In this document: positions 25,150 to 32,798 of the stretch, piece after piece
How the letters are laid out: the number at the start of each line of letters is the position of its first letter
Numbering within the stretch: the first letter of the stretch is position 1
Assembly (NCBI GenBank): GCA_030065915.1
Contig: JASJCQ010000010.1
Span: forward strand, 17,699 to 81,698
DNA from: Woeseiaceae bacterium
GTDB lineage: Bacteria; Pseudomonadota; Gammaproteobacteria; Steroidobacterales; Woeseiaceae
DNA length: 64,000 nt
Direction: 5' to 3'
Notes under the pieces: model-generated
Databases searched by the model: none
What the model saw: the letters and a program-made list of their open reading frames with translations, nothing else
What the model was told of the DNA's origin: nothing
Made by a program: the position numbers and the translations under genes

Positions 25150-25671
25150 ATGAGGACCGGAATCACGGTAGTCCTAACGAGTATGATGTTGGCAGCATGT
25201 TCGCCGGAGCAAGCCAAGCGGTTTGAATATGGAGATTCAATACCGTCCTTCGTACTGCGAATTGAGTTCGACGGAACCATGCATGTCACGGAAATCAGTG
25301 GTTCGATAGCGGCACTTGTGGAGGAGCTGGGTTTCGTTGGCCATCCTCCAACGAAAGACAACTGGAAAGACGCGACTTTTTCACTTGAACCCCCTATTTA
25401 CTTTAAGTACACGCCACCAAGTCCAGATGATTATCATTTCATTAGATTTACGACATATCCTCCCGGGGAGGTTTTTGTTGGTCGTTTGGATCTGCGCTTT
25501 GCTAACGCCAAGATTGAAGAGTTTTCGGAGCTTGAATGGAGATATTTTAAGCTAATTAGGTTTGAGCTATTGCCGAAGTTCTTTCCGAACGCTCAAGTCA
25601 CCGTTTCTACCCCTCCCGAGGACTATACCGACCCCTCGTTAGTTGAACGGCTACGAAGTGAAGGGCGCTAA
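25150..25671 (+). CDS. Putative lipoprotein, unknown function, AT-rich
   Basis: A 173-residue protein with a lipoprotein signal (VVLTSMMLAAC, lipobox LAAC) and a beta-rich mature part with many aromatic residues (PPIYFKYTPPSPDDYHFIRF, then WRYFKLIRFELLPKFF). No family recognised. The coding sequence is visibly richer in A and T and uses codons (ttt, att, aga, agg) rare in the neighbouring core genes, which suggests recent transfer. It lies between hairpin repeat E and the degenerate copy F. No good Shine-Dalgarno precedes the ATG. Confidence 0.65.
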   Translation: MRTGITVVLTSMMLAACSPEQAKRFEYGDSIPSFVLRIEFDGTMHVTEISGSIAALVEELGFVGHPPTKDNWKDATFSLEPPIYFKYTPPSPDDYHFIRFTTYPPGEVFVGRLDLRFANAKIEEFSELEWRYFKLIRFELLPKFFPNAQVTVSTPPEDYTDPSLVERLRSEGR

Positions 25672-25710
25672 TAGAGAGAAGAGGTCGGACCGATTGCTTG
25701 CACTTGAATG

Positions 25711-25800
25711 AGCGCTTCTGGCCGTTAGCAAAATGCTGCGCCTTCCCCAAACGACACTTTCGAGCGTCCGCTATCGGCATAGGGCTGCCGGTCGCGACTT
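25711..25800 (+). repeat. Degenerate hairpin repeat F/G remnants
   Basis: AGCGCTTCTGGCCGTTAGC (25711-25729) and TCCGCTATCGGC with GGGCTGCCGGTCG (25766-25794) look like left halves of two decayed copies. The conserved GGTAGACTG/TGACCC right half is missing. They mark the right edge of the repeat region before the trp operon's last gene. Confidence 0.4.
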
Positions 25801-25869
25801 GCTATGCGAGTGACGTAGCTGATCTCTGCCGGCATTCGGGCGAGGACCGTATTACAAGCCGCTATGGCA

Positions 25870-26178
25870 TCAGGTCGCCGCTGCTCCGCAGTTCCAGCAC
25901 ACGGCGAACTGTCGCTCGTTGTCTTCGCCACATGCCTTGCAACGCCAGCCGCTCGCGGGGCTTTCGTCGGCGATGCTGTCGTCGATCAGCTGCTTCGCGC
26001 GATCGTAGTCCATGTCGTTCTTGACCCAGAGCTCGGGCCAGGTGTCGGCAAACGGCATCTCACCGAGTATTGACATCACGTGCTGATTCCGGACCTCCGA
26101 CGGGATGCCCTCACTGTCCAGAACATTCTTGTAGTGATTGATCAGTATCAGCGAGTCGGCGGTGGTCAGCTTCTTCAT
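25870..26178 (-). CDS. DUF2007-type protein with C-terminal zinc ribbon
   Basis: A 102-residue protein starting MKKLTTADSLILINHYKNVL, with the DUF2007 (putative signal-transducing) ferredoxin-like domain (LDSEGIPSEVRNQHV, then ELWVKNDMDYDRAKQLIDD). A zinc ribbon of the CxxC...CxxC type follows (WRCKACGEDNERQF, CWNCG). The ATG overlaps the trpA stop by four bases, so it is translated with trpA as the last gene of the trp operon. Its role is unknown; a regulatory or protein-binding role is possible. In-frame sequence further upstream lies inside trpA and is not used. Confidence 0.85.
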   Translation of the reverse strand: MKKLTTADSLILINHYKNVLDSEGIPSEVRNQHVMSILGEMPFADTWPELWVKNDMDYDRAKQLIDDSIADESPASGWRCKACGEDNERQFAVCWNCGAAAT

Positions 26179-26948
26179 GAGCCCTGCAGTGATTTGAGGT
26201 AGCCGGCCGCGTCCTCGCCACGTTCGAGCACCTCGACCAGCGCGGACCCTACGATGGCACCCGCTGCGTGTTCGCCCACGGCCGCAACGTCGCTCGCAGC
26301 CCGGATGCCGAAGCCCGCACAGACCGGCAGCTCCGACACCTCCGATACACTGTCCAGGTAATCTGCGAGATCGTCCGGAAGCCCTTTGTCGCCGCCGGTG
26401 ATGCCCGTGATCGTGACCGCATAGACGAAACCGCGCGACGCATCGCACAGTTTCTTCAGGCGCTCTGGCGGCGTGGCGGGCGTCACCAGCTGGATCAGAC
26501 CGAGACCCTTCGCCTCAAGGGCCTTGCGAATCTCCTCGCTCTCCTCGAACGGCAGGTCGGGCACGATGAACGCACAGACCCCGGTCGCTAGTGCACGCTC
26601 GGCAAGCTCGTCATAGCCGAACGCCAACAGCGGGTTTAAGTAAGACATCATGACCAGCGGCGTATCGATGTCCGACTTTGCTTCGTCGAGTCGATCGAAA
26701 ATCCAAGCAAGGCTAACGCCCTGCTTCAGGGCTTCGAAGCTCGAGCGCTGGATCGTCATACCGTCCGCCATCGGGTCCGAGAACGGAATGCCCAGCTCGA
26801 CGACGTCGCCGACGGACGCAACTTCCTTCAGCGTCTCGATGAACTTCTTCGCGTCCGGGTAGCCCGCGGTGATGAACGGCACCAGACCGGCACGGCCCTC
26901 GTCGTTGGCAGTCCGGACTGCCTCACTCACTCGTTCATGTGCTTGCAT
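26175..26948 (-). CDS. trpA: Tryptophan synthase alpha chain
   Basis: A 257-residue TIM-barrel enzyme cleaving indole-3-glycerol phosphate to indole and glyceraldehyde 3-phosphate, working in complex with TrpB. Catalytic Glu51 and Asp62 lie in VELGIPFSDPMADG; the phosphate loop is seen at VCAGFGIRAA and AIVGSALVE. Length normal. It overlaps the end of trpB by 14 bases and the following DUF2007 gene by four, so all are coupled in one transcript. Confidence 0.97.
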   Translation of the reverse strand: MQAHERVSEAVRTANDEGRAGLVPFITAGYPDAKKFIETLKEVASVGDVVELGIPFSDPMADGMTIQRSSFEALKQGVSLAWIFDRLDEAKSDIDTPLVMMSYLNPLLAFGYDELAERALATGVCAFIVPDLPFEESEEIRKALEAKGLGLIQLVTPATPPERLKKLCDASRGFVYAVTITGITGGDKGLPDDLADYLDSVSEVSELPVCAGFGIRAASDVAAVGEHAAGAIVGSALVEVLERGEDAAGYLKSLQGS

Positions 26949-28188
26949 GGGTACGCACCTTCGCCGGGTATTTGGTCAATGTCGGCATGTCCTTGTCACC
27001 TCGACCGGAGTTACCGATCAAAATACGTTTACCGGGATTCTCCTTTGCCCACGCTCGTGCTGCAACGAAGGCATGCGACGTTTCGAGCGCCGTTAGAATG
27101 CCTTCGAGCTCGCACAGCTCTTCGAGCGCCTCGAGTGCGGCCTCGTCGCCGGCGGACACATAGCGAACGCGGCCGGTCGCCTGCAGCATCGCGTGCTCCG
27201 GGCCAACGCCCGAGTAGTCGAGGCCTGCCGAGATCGAATGCGTCTCCTGCACTTGGCCGTCGCTGTTCTGCAGGATCATCGTGTAAGCCCCCTGCAGCAC
27301 ACCCGGCGTTCCGGTTGCGAGCGTCGCGGCGTTCTGCCCGAGCCCTTTGCCAGTTCCACCGGCCTCGACGCCGATGATCTCGCAGTCGTCGGCGAGCATC
27401 GGGTAGAACAGCCCGATTGCGTTAGAACCCCCACCGACGCAGGCAAATACGGCATCCGGCAGCCCGCCCGCCTGCGCCATCATCTGCTCGCGCGACTCGC
27501 GGCCGATGCAGGAATGCAGCTCGCGAACGAGGTATGGATACGGGTGTGCGCCGACCGCCGAGCCCAGCAGGTAGTAGATGCCGGACGGGTCGGAGACCCA
27601 CTCACGTAAGGCTTCGTCGATGGCGGCGCGCAGCGTCTTGTCGCCCGACTCCACGGCGACGACGGCAGCGCCCAGCCGGCGCATGCGATCGACATTCGGC
27701 GCTTGCCGCTCGATGTCGACGGCGCCCATGTACACGGTGCAGGGCAGGCCGACACGAGCACAGGCCGCGGCGGATGCGACACCGTGCTGACCGGCACCCG
27801 TCTCTGCAATCACGCGTTTGGCGCCGAGCTTCTTCGCGAGAATGGCCTGGCCGATGGCATTGTTGATCTTGTGCGCGCCGGTATGCGCCAGGTCCTCACG
27901 CTTGAGCCAGACCTCGGCGCCCCATCGTTCGCTGAGTCGCGGCGCGAAGGTCAGCGCCGTCGGCCGTCCCACCCAGGTCTTCAGCTCGTTGACGAACTCC
28001 GACTGGAACTCATCGGTATGCAGGTGCTCCCGGATGCCCTCCTCGAGCCGCTCGAACGCGGGCACGAGGGTCTCCGGGACGTAGCGGCCGCCGAAGGGGC
28101 CGAAGCGCCCCCTGTCATCGGGCAGCTCGCCGGCGATGGCCGCCTTCAGCAAACGATCGGCTTCGGCCGGACTCAGTAGTGAAGTCAT
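26935..28188 (-). CDS. trpB: Tryptophan synthase beta chain
   Basis: A 417-residue PLP enzyme joining indole and serine into tryptophan, partner of TrpA. The PLP lysine is Lys107 in LAHTGAHKINNA; the phosphate loop is CVGGGSNAIG; the early GRFGPFGGRYVPE and late IGNSGRGDKD match TrpB1-type enzymes. Its start overlaps the trpF stop by four bases. Confidence 0.98.
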   Translation of the reverse strand: MTSLLSPAEADRLLKAAIAGELPDDRGRFGPFGGRYVPETLVPAFERLEEGIREHLHTDEFQSEFVNELKTWVGRPTALTFAPRLSERWGAEVWLKREDLAHTGAHKINNAIGQAILAKKLGAKRVIAETGAGQHGVASAAACARVGLPCTVYMGAVDIERQAPNVDRMRRLGAAVVAVESGDKTLRAAIDEALREWVSDPSGIYYLLGSAVGAHPYPYLVRELHSCIGRESREQMMAQAGGLPDAVFACVGGGSNAIGLFYPMLADDCEIIGVEAGGTGKGLGQNAATLATGTPGVLQGAYTMILQNSDGQVQETHSISAGLDYSGVGPEHAMLQATGRVRYVSAGDEAALEALEELCELEGILTALETSHAFVAARAWAKENPGKRILIGNSGRGDKDMPTLTKYPAKVRTHAST

Positions 28189-28778
28189 GCGTTACTCTCC
28201 GCGGCCCTGGCCGCTCTTATAAATGCGTGGATTCGGTCGTGATCCTTGACCCCGGGCGCGGACTCGACGCCGCTCGACACGTCGACGCCGAAGGGACGAA
28301 CCTGACGGATCGATTCAGCGACATTGTCGGGGGCCAGCCCACCGGCAAGAATCATGTTGCCAGCGCCGGTGTGAGACCTCGCCACCTGCCAGTCGACCGT
28401 CGTACCCGATCCGCTGACGCGGCCTTCATACAGGAAGGTCGCCTGGTCCCGCGGTTCGGTGATGCCCTGGCGAAACACTGGCCAGGTCTCGACGCCGTCC
28501 GGCACCGAAATATTCTCGAAGTCCTCGACGTCGGTCTGAACGACGTCGGGCGCGAACACGTCGACGACCTCGTCCACCAGCGCCTGCGGCGGGTGCTTCA
28601 TGACAGCGACCCGGCGAACGGTCGGCGGAAGTTCCGAGCAAGCAGCCCGCGCCTCTCCGGGCGTCACGCGTCGCACCGATTCGGCGAACACGAAGCCGAC
28701 GGCATTCGCTCCCGCCTTCTCCGCGGCCGCCACATCGTCGGCGGTCCGCAAGCCGCAGATCTTGACCATCAGGCTCAT
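28185..28778 (-). CDS. trpF: Phosphoribosylanthranilate isomerase
   Basis: A 197-residue TIM-barrel enzyme converting phosphoribosyl-anthranilate to CdRP. It begins MSLMVKICGLRTADDV; the catalytic cysteine is in KICGLR, the catalytic aspartate in VVQTD, and the phosphate loop in LAGGLAPDNV with FGVDVSSGVE. The frame stays open 100 codons further up within trpC, but the real start is the ATG overlapping the trpC stop by four bases. Stand-alone TrpF, not fused to TrpC as in enteric bacteria. Confidence 0.96.
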   Translation of the reverse strand: MSLMVKICGLRTADDVAAAEKAGANAVGFVFAESVRRVTPGEARAACSELPPTVRRVAVMKHPPQALVDEVVDVFAPDVVQTDVEDFENISVPDGVETWPVFRQGITEPRDQATFLYEGRVSGSGTTVDWQVARSHTGAGNMILAGGLAPDNVAESIRQVRPFGVDVSSGVESAPGVKDHDRIHAFIRAARAAESNA

Positions 28779-29575
28779 GCCGCCAGCGCCTCCGTGCCCC
28801 CGGCGCGCATTGCTGCGATCAGATCGGCAGGCACATCGCTGCGCATCAGCGCGGTCCCGACCAGCGCAAGCCGATAGCCCAGCCGGGCGACGCGAGCGGC
28901 ATCGGCCGCAACCTTGAGACCGCTCTCGGCAACGCAAAAGCCTGCGGGCAGCTCCGGGCTCAGGCGCTCGAGTCTGTCGCCGTCGACCTCGAGCGTCCTC
29001 AGGTTGCGCGTGTTGACACCGAACAGCAGCTGACCCGTCTCGGCTTTGTCGTCGTCGCTCTCGAGAAGATCGCGGCATCGCGCCAGGTCATCAGCATCGA
29101 AAGACTCCAGCAGCACAAACAGGCCGTGCTCCCAGGCGCAGTCGAGCAGGCCGCGAAGCGCACGATCATCGAGCATTGTTGCGATCAGCAGTACGCCACT
29201 CGCGCCGGCCTTGCGGGCCTCGAGCACCTGCACGGTGTCGACAAGAAAATCCTTGCGCATGACCGGTGTGCCTGGACACGCAGCGCTGACCGCCGCGAGG
29301 TGTTCCAGTGAGCCGTCGAATCGCGACGGCTCTGTCAGCACGGAGATGGCCGCTGCGCCGCCGTCGACATAGCGTCGCGCCTGGTCGAGTCGGTTGCTTG
29401 TCGAAGTCTTCAGCGCGCCCTCGGCGGGCGACCGGTCCTTCAACTCGGCAATAACTTCGAAACCGTCCAGCGCCAGCGGCACGACGGGCCTGTCGAAGTC
29501 GCTCGCCTGGAAGCTGCCTGCCTGCTCGGCGCGCTCCCGGCTCGTGGCCGCCATCTGTGCGAGAAAGTCTGACAT
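28775..29575 (-). CDS. trpC: Indole-3-glycerol phosphate synthase
   Basis: A 266-residue TIM-barrel enzyme that closes CdRP into indole-3-glycerol phosphate. Family motifs: VIAELKDRSPAEG, VLTEPSRFDGS, MRKDFLVDTVQVLEARKAGA, FGVNTRNLRTLEVD and CVAESGLKV. The canonical KRxSPS is here KDRSPAE, a mild variation at the substrate loop. The ATG shares one base with the trpD stop (TGATG), indicating translational coupling. Confidence 0.96.
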   Translation of the reverse strand: MSDFLAQMAATSRERAEQAGSFQASDFDRPVVPLALDGFEVIAELKDRSPAEGALKTSTSNRLDQARRYVDGGAAAISVLTEPSRFDGSLEHLAAVSAACPGTPVMRKDFLVDTVQVLEARKAGASGVLLIATMLDDRALRGLLDCAWEHGLFVLLESFDADDLARCRDLLESDDDKAETGQLLFGVNTRNLRTLEVDGDRLERLSPELPAGFCVAESGLKVAADAARVARLGYRLALVGTALMRSDVPADLIAAMRAGGTEALAA

Positions 29576-30600
29576 CAGTTCGAAAAGTGGGCTCGCAGTT
29601 TTTGTAGCAGTTCTGAGGCGCGACCGTCATCGATTGCGGCCGCCGCCATCTCGACGCCCTCTTTCGGGCCCGGCACGGTGCCCTGCACCTCCAGCACGAG
29701 CGACGTACCCATCAACAGCGCATCGCGATGTGCACCACGGTCCTCGCCGTCACAGACCCGTCGGAACTCCCGCGCGTTGTGCTCGGCGTCACCGCCGGCA
29801 AGATCCTCGGGCTTGCACCGAGCGAGGCCGTAGTCCTCGGGCGTCCGGCGGCTCTCGATAACCTCACCCGGGCGTACGTCGAACAGCAGGAACTCGCCGG
29901 CGGGCGTGGCTTCGTCCCAGCCCGGCTCGCCGTGCACGACGAAGGCACGCTCGATCGGCAGCCCGGATAGTGCATCGGCCATCAGGCGGGCAGCCTCCCG
30001 GCTCCACGCGCCGATCAGCTGGAACGGCGGCGCGGCCGGGTTAGTCAATGGCCCGAGCATGTTGAAGACTGTCCGAACCGCGAGCGCGCCGCGCACGGGC
30101 ACGACGGCCTTCATCGCAGGGTGGTAGGCCGGGGCGAAGAGAAACGTGAACCCAACGGCTTCGAGACAGGCGACGGCGGCGTCTTCTTTCAGCGGCAGCG
30201 GCATCCCTAAGCACTCGAGCATGTCGGCGCTGCCGGATCGGCTGGATACAGACCGGTTGCCGTGTTTGACGACGCGCGCACCGCACGCGGCCGCGATCAG
30301 GCCCGTGCCGGTCGACAGGTTCAGGCTGCCGGAGCCGTCGCCACCGGTGCCGACCGTATCGACCGTCGGCAGGCCGTCCGGAATCGCCGGATGCACGGCA
30401 AGCTCTCGCATCGCGCTCGCGAAGCCGCGAATCTCTTCCGCCGTCTCGCCCTTGGCGCGCAACCCCGCCAGCAGCGCACCGGCCAGGGCCGGCGCCATAT
30501 CGCCGTCAGCGAGCTTGTTCATCAGCGCATAGGCTTCCTGCTCCGTGAGCGACTCGCCATCCAGGAGACGATCGAGCATTGCGCTGTATTCCTTACTCAT
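29575..30600 (-). CDS. trpD: Anthranilate phosphoribosyltransferase
   Basis: A 341-residue enzyme transferring the phosphoribosyl group from PRPP to anthranilate. Family motifs: the PRPP loop VDTVGTGGDGSGSLNLST, VKHGNRSVSSRSGSADMLE, and FLFAPAYHPAMKAVVPVR. Separate from trpG. It overlaps trpG by four bases upstream and trpC by one downstream. Confidence 0.97.
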   Translation of the reverse strand: MSKEYSAMLDRLLDGESLTEQEAYALMNKLADGDMAPALAGALLAGLRAKGETAEEIRGFASAMRELAVHPAIPDGLPTVDTVGTGGDGSGSLNLSTGTGLIAAACGARVVKHGNRSVSSRSGSADMLECLGMPLPLKEDAAVACLEAVGFTFLFAPAYHPAMKAVVPVRGALAVRTVFNMLGPLTNPAAPPFQLIGAWSREAARLMADALSGLPIERAFVVHGEPGWDEATPAGEFLLFDVRPGEVIESRRTPEDYGLARCKPEDLAGGDAEHNAREFRRVCDGEDRGAHRDALLMGTSLVLEVQGTVPGPKEGVEMAAAAIDDGRASELLQKLRAHFSN

Positions 30601-31190
30601 GACGTCATCCTCAGGAAGTTGGCCATCAGCTGATCGCCTTCCGGTGTCAGCACGCTTTCGGGGTGGAACTGCACGCCCTCGAGCGGCAGCTCCTTGTGAC
30701 GCACGCCCATGATCTCGTCCTGGTCTGTTTTGGACGTCAGTTCGAACACGTCCGGCAGTGTCTCTGCCTCGGCGCAGAGCGAGTGATAGCGGCCGACCTC
30801 GAAGGGCTGGCTTAAGTTTTCGTAGATCGTCTTGCCGTCGTGGCTGGCCATCGACGTCTTACCGTGCATCAAGCGACCGGCGCGGACGATCTTCCCGCCG
30901 AAGTGCTGCACGAGGCACTGATGCCCGAGGCAGACGCCGAGTATCGGTATGCGTTGCTCGAAGGCGGCGATCATCGCCAGGGATACGCCGGCATCGTCGG
31001 GCGTGCCGGGTCCGGGCGAGATGACGAGGTGCGTCGGCTCGATCGCGAGCGCCTCGTCTACCGTGATCTTGTCGTTGCGATGCACGATGACCTCCGCGCC
31101 CAGCGCCGCGAAGGCCTGCACGAGGTTATAGGTAAACGAATCGTAGTTATCGATCAGCAGCATGCGCACGTTGTCGAAGTTCGCCGTCAC
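30597..31190 (-). CDS. trpG: Anthranilate synthase component II (glutamine amidotransferase)
   Basis: A 197-residue class I amidotransferase supplying ammonia to TrpE. The triad is Cys87 (LGVCLGHQCLV), His174 and Glu176 (VQFHPESVLTPEG). The ATG at 31190 is chosen because it overlaps the trpE stop by four bases; an ATG nine codons later (MLLIDNYDSFTYN) matches where many homologs begin and is an alternative. A related protein, PabA, can serve folate synthesis; position within trp argues for TrpG here. Confidence 0.95.
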   Translation of the reverse strand: MTANFDNVRMLLIDNYDSFTYNLVQAFAALGAEVIVHRNDKITVDEALAIEPTHLVISPGPGTPDDAGVSLAMIAAFEQRIPILGVCLGHQCLVQHFGGKIVRAGRLMHGKTSMASHDGKTIYENLSQPFEVGRYHSLCAEAETLPDVFELTSKTDQDEIMGVRHKELPLEGVQFHPESVLTPEGDQLMANFLRMTS

Positions 31191-32572
31191 AGTCCTTCTC
31201 CTGCTAGTTCCAGCGCACGCCTCAGGATGGCGCTCTTGGCGAGTACCTCCTGGTACTCCTTCGCCGGCACGGAATCGGCGACGATACCGGCGCCCGCCTG
31301 AAAACTGAACTCGTCGCCCGAGAAAACGAGCGTGCGGATCGTGATCGCCTGGTCCATGTCGCCGCTGGCGCCGAAGTAGCCGGCAGTCCCTGCATAGAGG
31401 CCACGGCCGACCTGTTCCATCTCCTCGATGATCTCCATGGCCCGGACCTTGGGCGCGCCGACCAGCGTACCGGCCGGGAAGCTGGCGGCAAACAGGTCGA
31501 ACTGATCGAACTCGTCCGCGAGTTCGCCCTGAACGCCGCTGACGATGTGCATGACGTGACTGTAACGTTCGATCGAGCGATACGGATCGACGTGCACCGT
31601 CCCCGCCCGCGCGACGCGGCCGAGATCGTTGCGCGCGAGGTCGACGAGCATGACGTGCTCAGCCGCCTCTTTCGGGTCGGCCAGCAGCTGCTTCTCGTTG
31701 GCGATGTCCTCGTCCGGCGTCTTGCCGCGCGGCAACGTGCCGGCGATCGGCCGCAGCGACGCCGTCTTGCCGTTCAGACGCACGAGCGCCTCGGGCGATG
31801 AGCCGACGACCGACAGATCGTCGAAGTCGAAGAAGAACATGTACGGCGACGGGTTGATCAGCCGCATGGCTCTATACACCTCGAACGGCGAGACGTTGGT
31901 CCGGCCGCGAAACAGCACGGACAGCACGATCTGGTAGATGTCGCCGGACGCGATGTACTCCTTGCACGCGTTGACGCGCTCCGAGAACTCGGCTTCGTCG
32001 AAGCTCGCCTCGACCGGGGAGATACGGACATCGCCTTCGGGCCGCGGCACCGGCCCGCTCAGCAAGGCGATGACCTCTCGCCGCAGCGCCTGGCGCTCAG
32101 ACTCGGACCCGTCGTGGAGCAGCGCAACCCGTCGAGTCAGATGGTCGAAGACGAGAAACGAGGATGTCGCACAGAAGGCTGCGTCCGGCACGTTGGTCTG
32201 GGGGCTGGTCAGCGTGGGCAGACGCTCGAACAGGCGCACGACGTCGTAGCCGGAGACTCCGACGAGGCCGCCCGAGAACGGCAGGCCGTCGACATCCGGC
32301 TTCGGTCGCGGCGCCTTCTTAAGCGCATTGCGAAGCACGGCCAGGTACTCAGACTGCGTCGTCGGCCGCGGCAACGACTCATCGCCGATCGTCAGCCCGT
32401 TCGCCGTCATGACCAGGTCGACCGAATCGCCGAAGCCCAGGAACGAGTAACGAGCCAGGCGCTCTCCGCCCTCCACGCTCTCCAGCAGGAAGCGCGGCTT
32501 CAGCGCTTTGAGCTTCAGGTAGGCGGAGACCGGTGTGTCCAGGTCGGCCGCGATGTCGAAAGGTGCTTGCAT
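31187..32572 (-). CDS. trpE: Anthranilate synthase component I
   Basis: A 461-residue enzyme converting chorismate and ammonia to anthranilate, with TrpG as partner. The LLESVEGGERLARYSF stretch is the tryptophan feedback site of TrpE; the catalytic half has SPEALVRL, LRPIAGTLPRG, MLVDLARNDLGRVA and a late FQAGAGIVADSVP. The feedback motif favours TrpE over PabB. First structural gene of the operon, preceded by an attenuator with a Trp-rich leader peptide. Confidence 0.97.
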   Translation of the reverse strand: MQAPFDIAADLDTPVSAYLKLKALKPRFLLESVEGGERLARYSFLGFGDSVDLVMTANGLTIGDESLPRPTTQSEYLAVLRNALKKAPRPKPDVDGLPFSGGLVGVSGYDVVRLFERLPTLTSPQTNVPDAAFCATSSFLVFDHLTRRVALLHDGSESERQALRREVIALLSGPVPRPEGDVRISPVEASFDEAEFSERVNACKEYIASGDIYQIVLSVLFRGRTNVSPFEVYRAMRLINPSPYMFFFDFDDLSVVGSSPEALVRLNGKTASLRPIAGTLPRGKTPDEDIANEKQLLADPKEAAEHVMLVDLARNDLGRVARAGTVHVDPYRSIERYSHVMHIVSGVQGELADEFDQFDLFAASFPAGTLVGAPKVRAMEIIEEMEQVGRGLYAGTAGYFGASGDMDQAITIRTLVFSGDEFSFQAGAGIVADSVPAKEYQEVLAKSAILRRALELAGEGL

Positions 32573-32612
32573 CGGATTTCCTGCTATCCTTTTCCAGCCA
32601 TATGACAGTCAT

Positions 32613-32647
32613 AAAAAAGCCCATCCCCACGATTGCGGAGATGGGCT
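32613..32647 (-). terminator. trp attenuator terminator
   Basis: On the minus strand AGCCCATC (complement of 32640-32647) and GATGGGCT (32618-32625) form an eight-pair stem, extended by partial GC pairing, followed by six T residues (32613-32618). It lies between the leader peptide and trpE, as expected for attenuation. Confidence 0.88.
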
Positions 32648-32674
32648 TCTGATATTCCTTCGCTCAGACGTCAG

Positions 32675-32737
32675 CTAGTCAGCCGCCCCCTCCTTGACGG
32701 GCAGCCACCACCAGTTGCTGTTGTGCAGAACGTTCAT
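32675..32737 (-). CDS. trpL: trp operon leader peptide
   Basis: A 20-codon frame reading MNVLHNSNWWWLPVKEGAAD, with three consecutive TGG codons at positions 9-11. It is preceded by AAAGAAAGG as ribosome site and lies 28 bases before the terminator hairpin. Ribosome stalling at the Trp codons when charged tRNA-Trp is scarce would allow trpE transcription. No other use of the peptide is expected. Confidence 0.9.
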   Translation of the reverse strand: MNVLHNSNWWWLPVKEGAAD

Positions 32738-32798
32738 GGCCTTTCTTTTACCGGCTGGCCGTTCCAGCGTCAAGCGCGAGCGGCAAGTGCGGGCCGGG

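Noticed and set aside
21938..25800. The hairpin repeats as a CRISPR array
   Set aside because: Spacing is 400-1300 bases with genes between, copies diverge, and no cas gene is present.
21938..25800. A standard integron cassette array
   Set aside because: The repeats lack a consistent GTTRRRY/RYYYAAC core, one gene is in the opposite direction and no integron integrase is in the window; kept only as an analogy.
28779..29078. 100-codon N-terminal extension of trpF
   Set aside because: It lies in trpC in another frame; the ATG overlapping trpC's stop by four bases matches the TrpF N-terminus.
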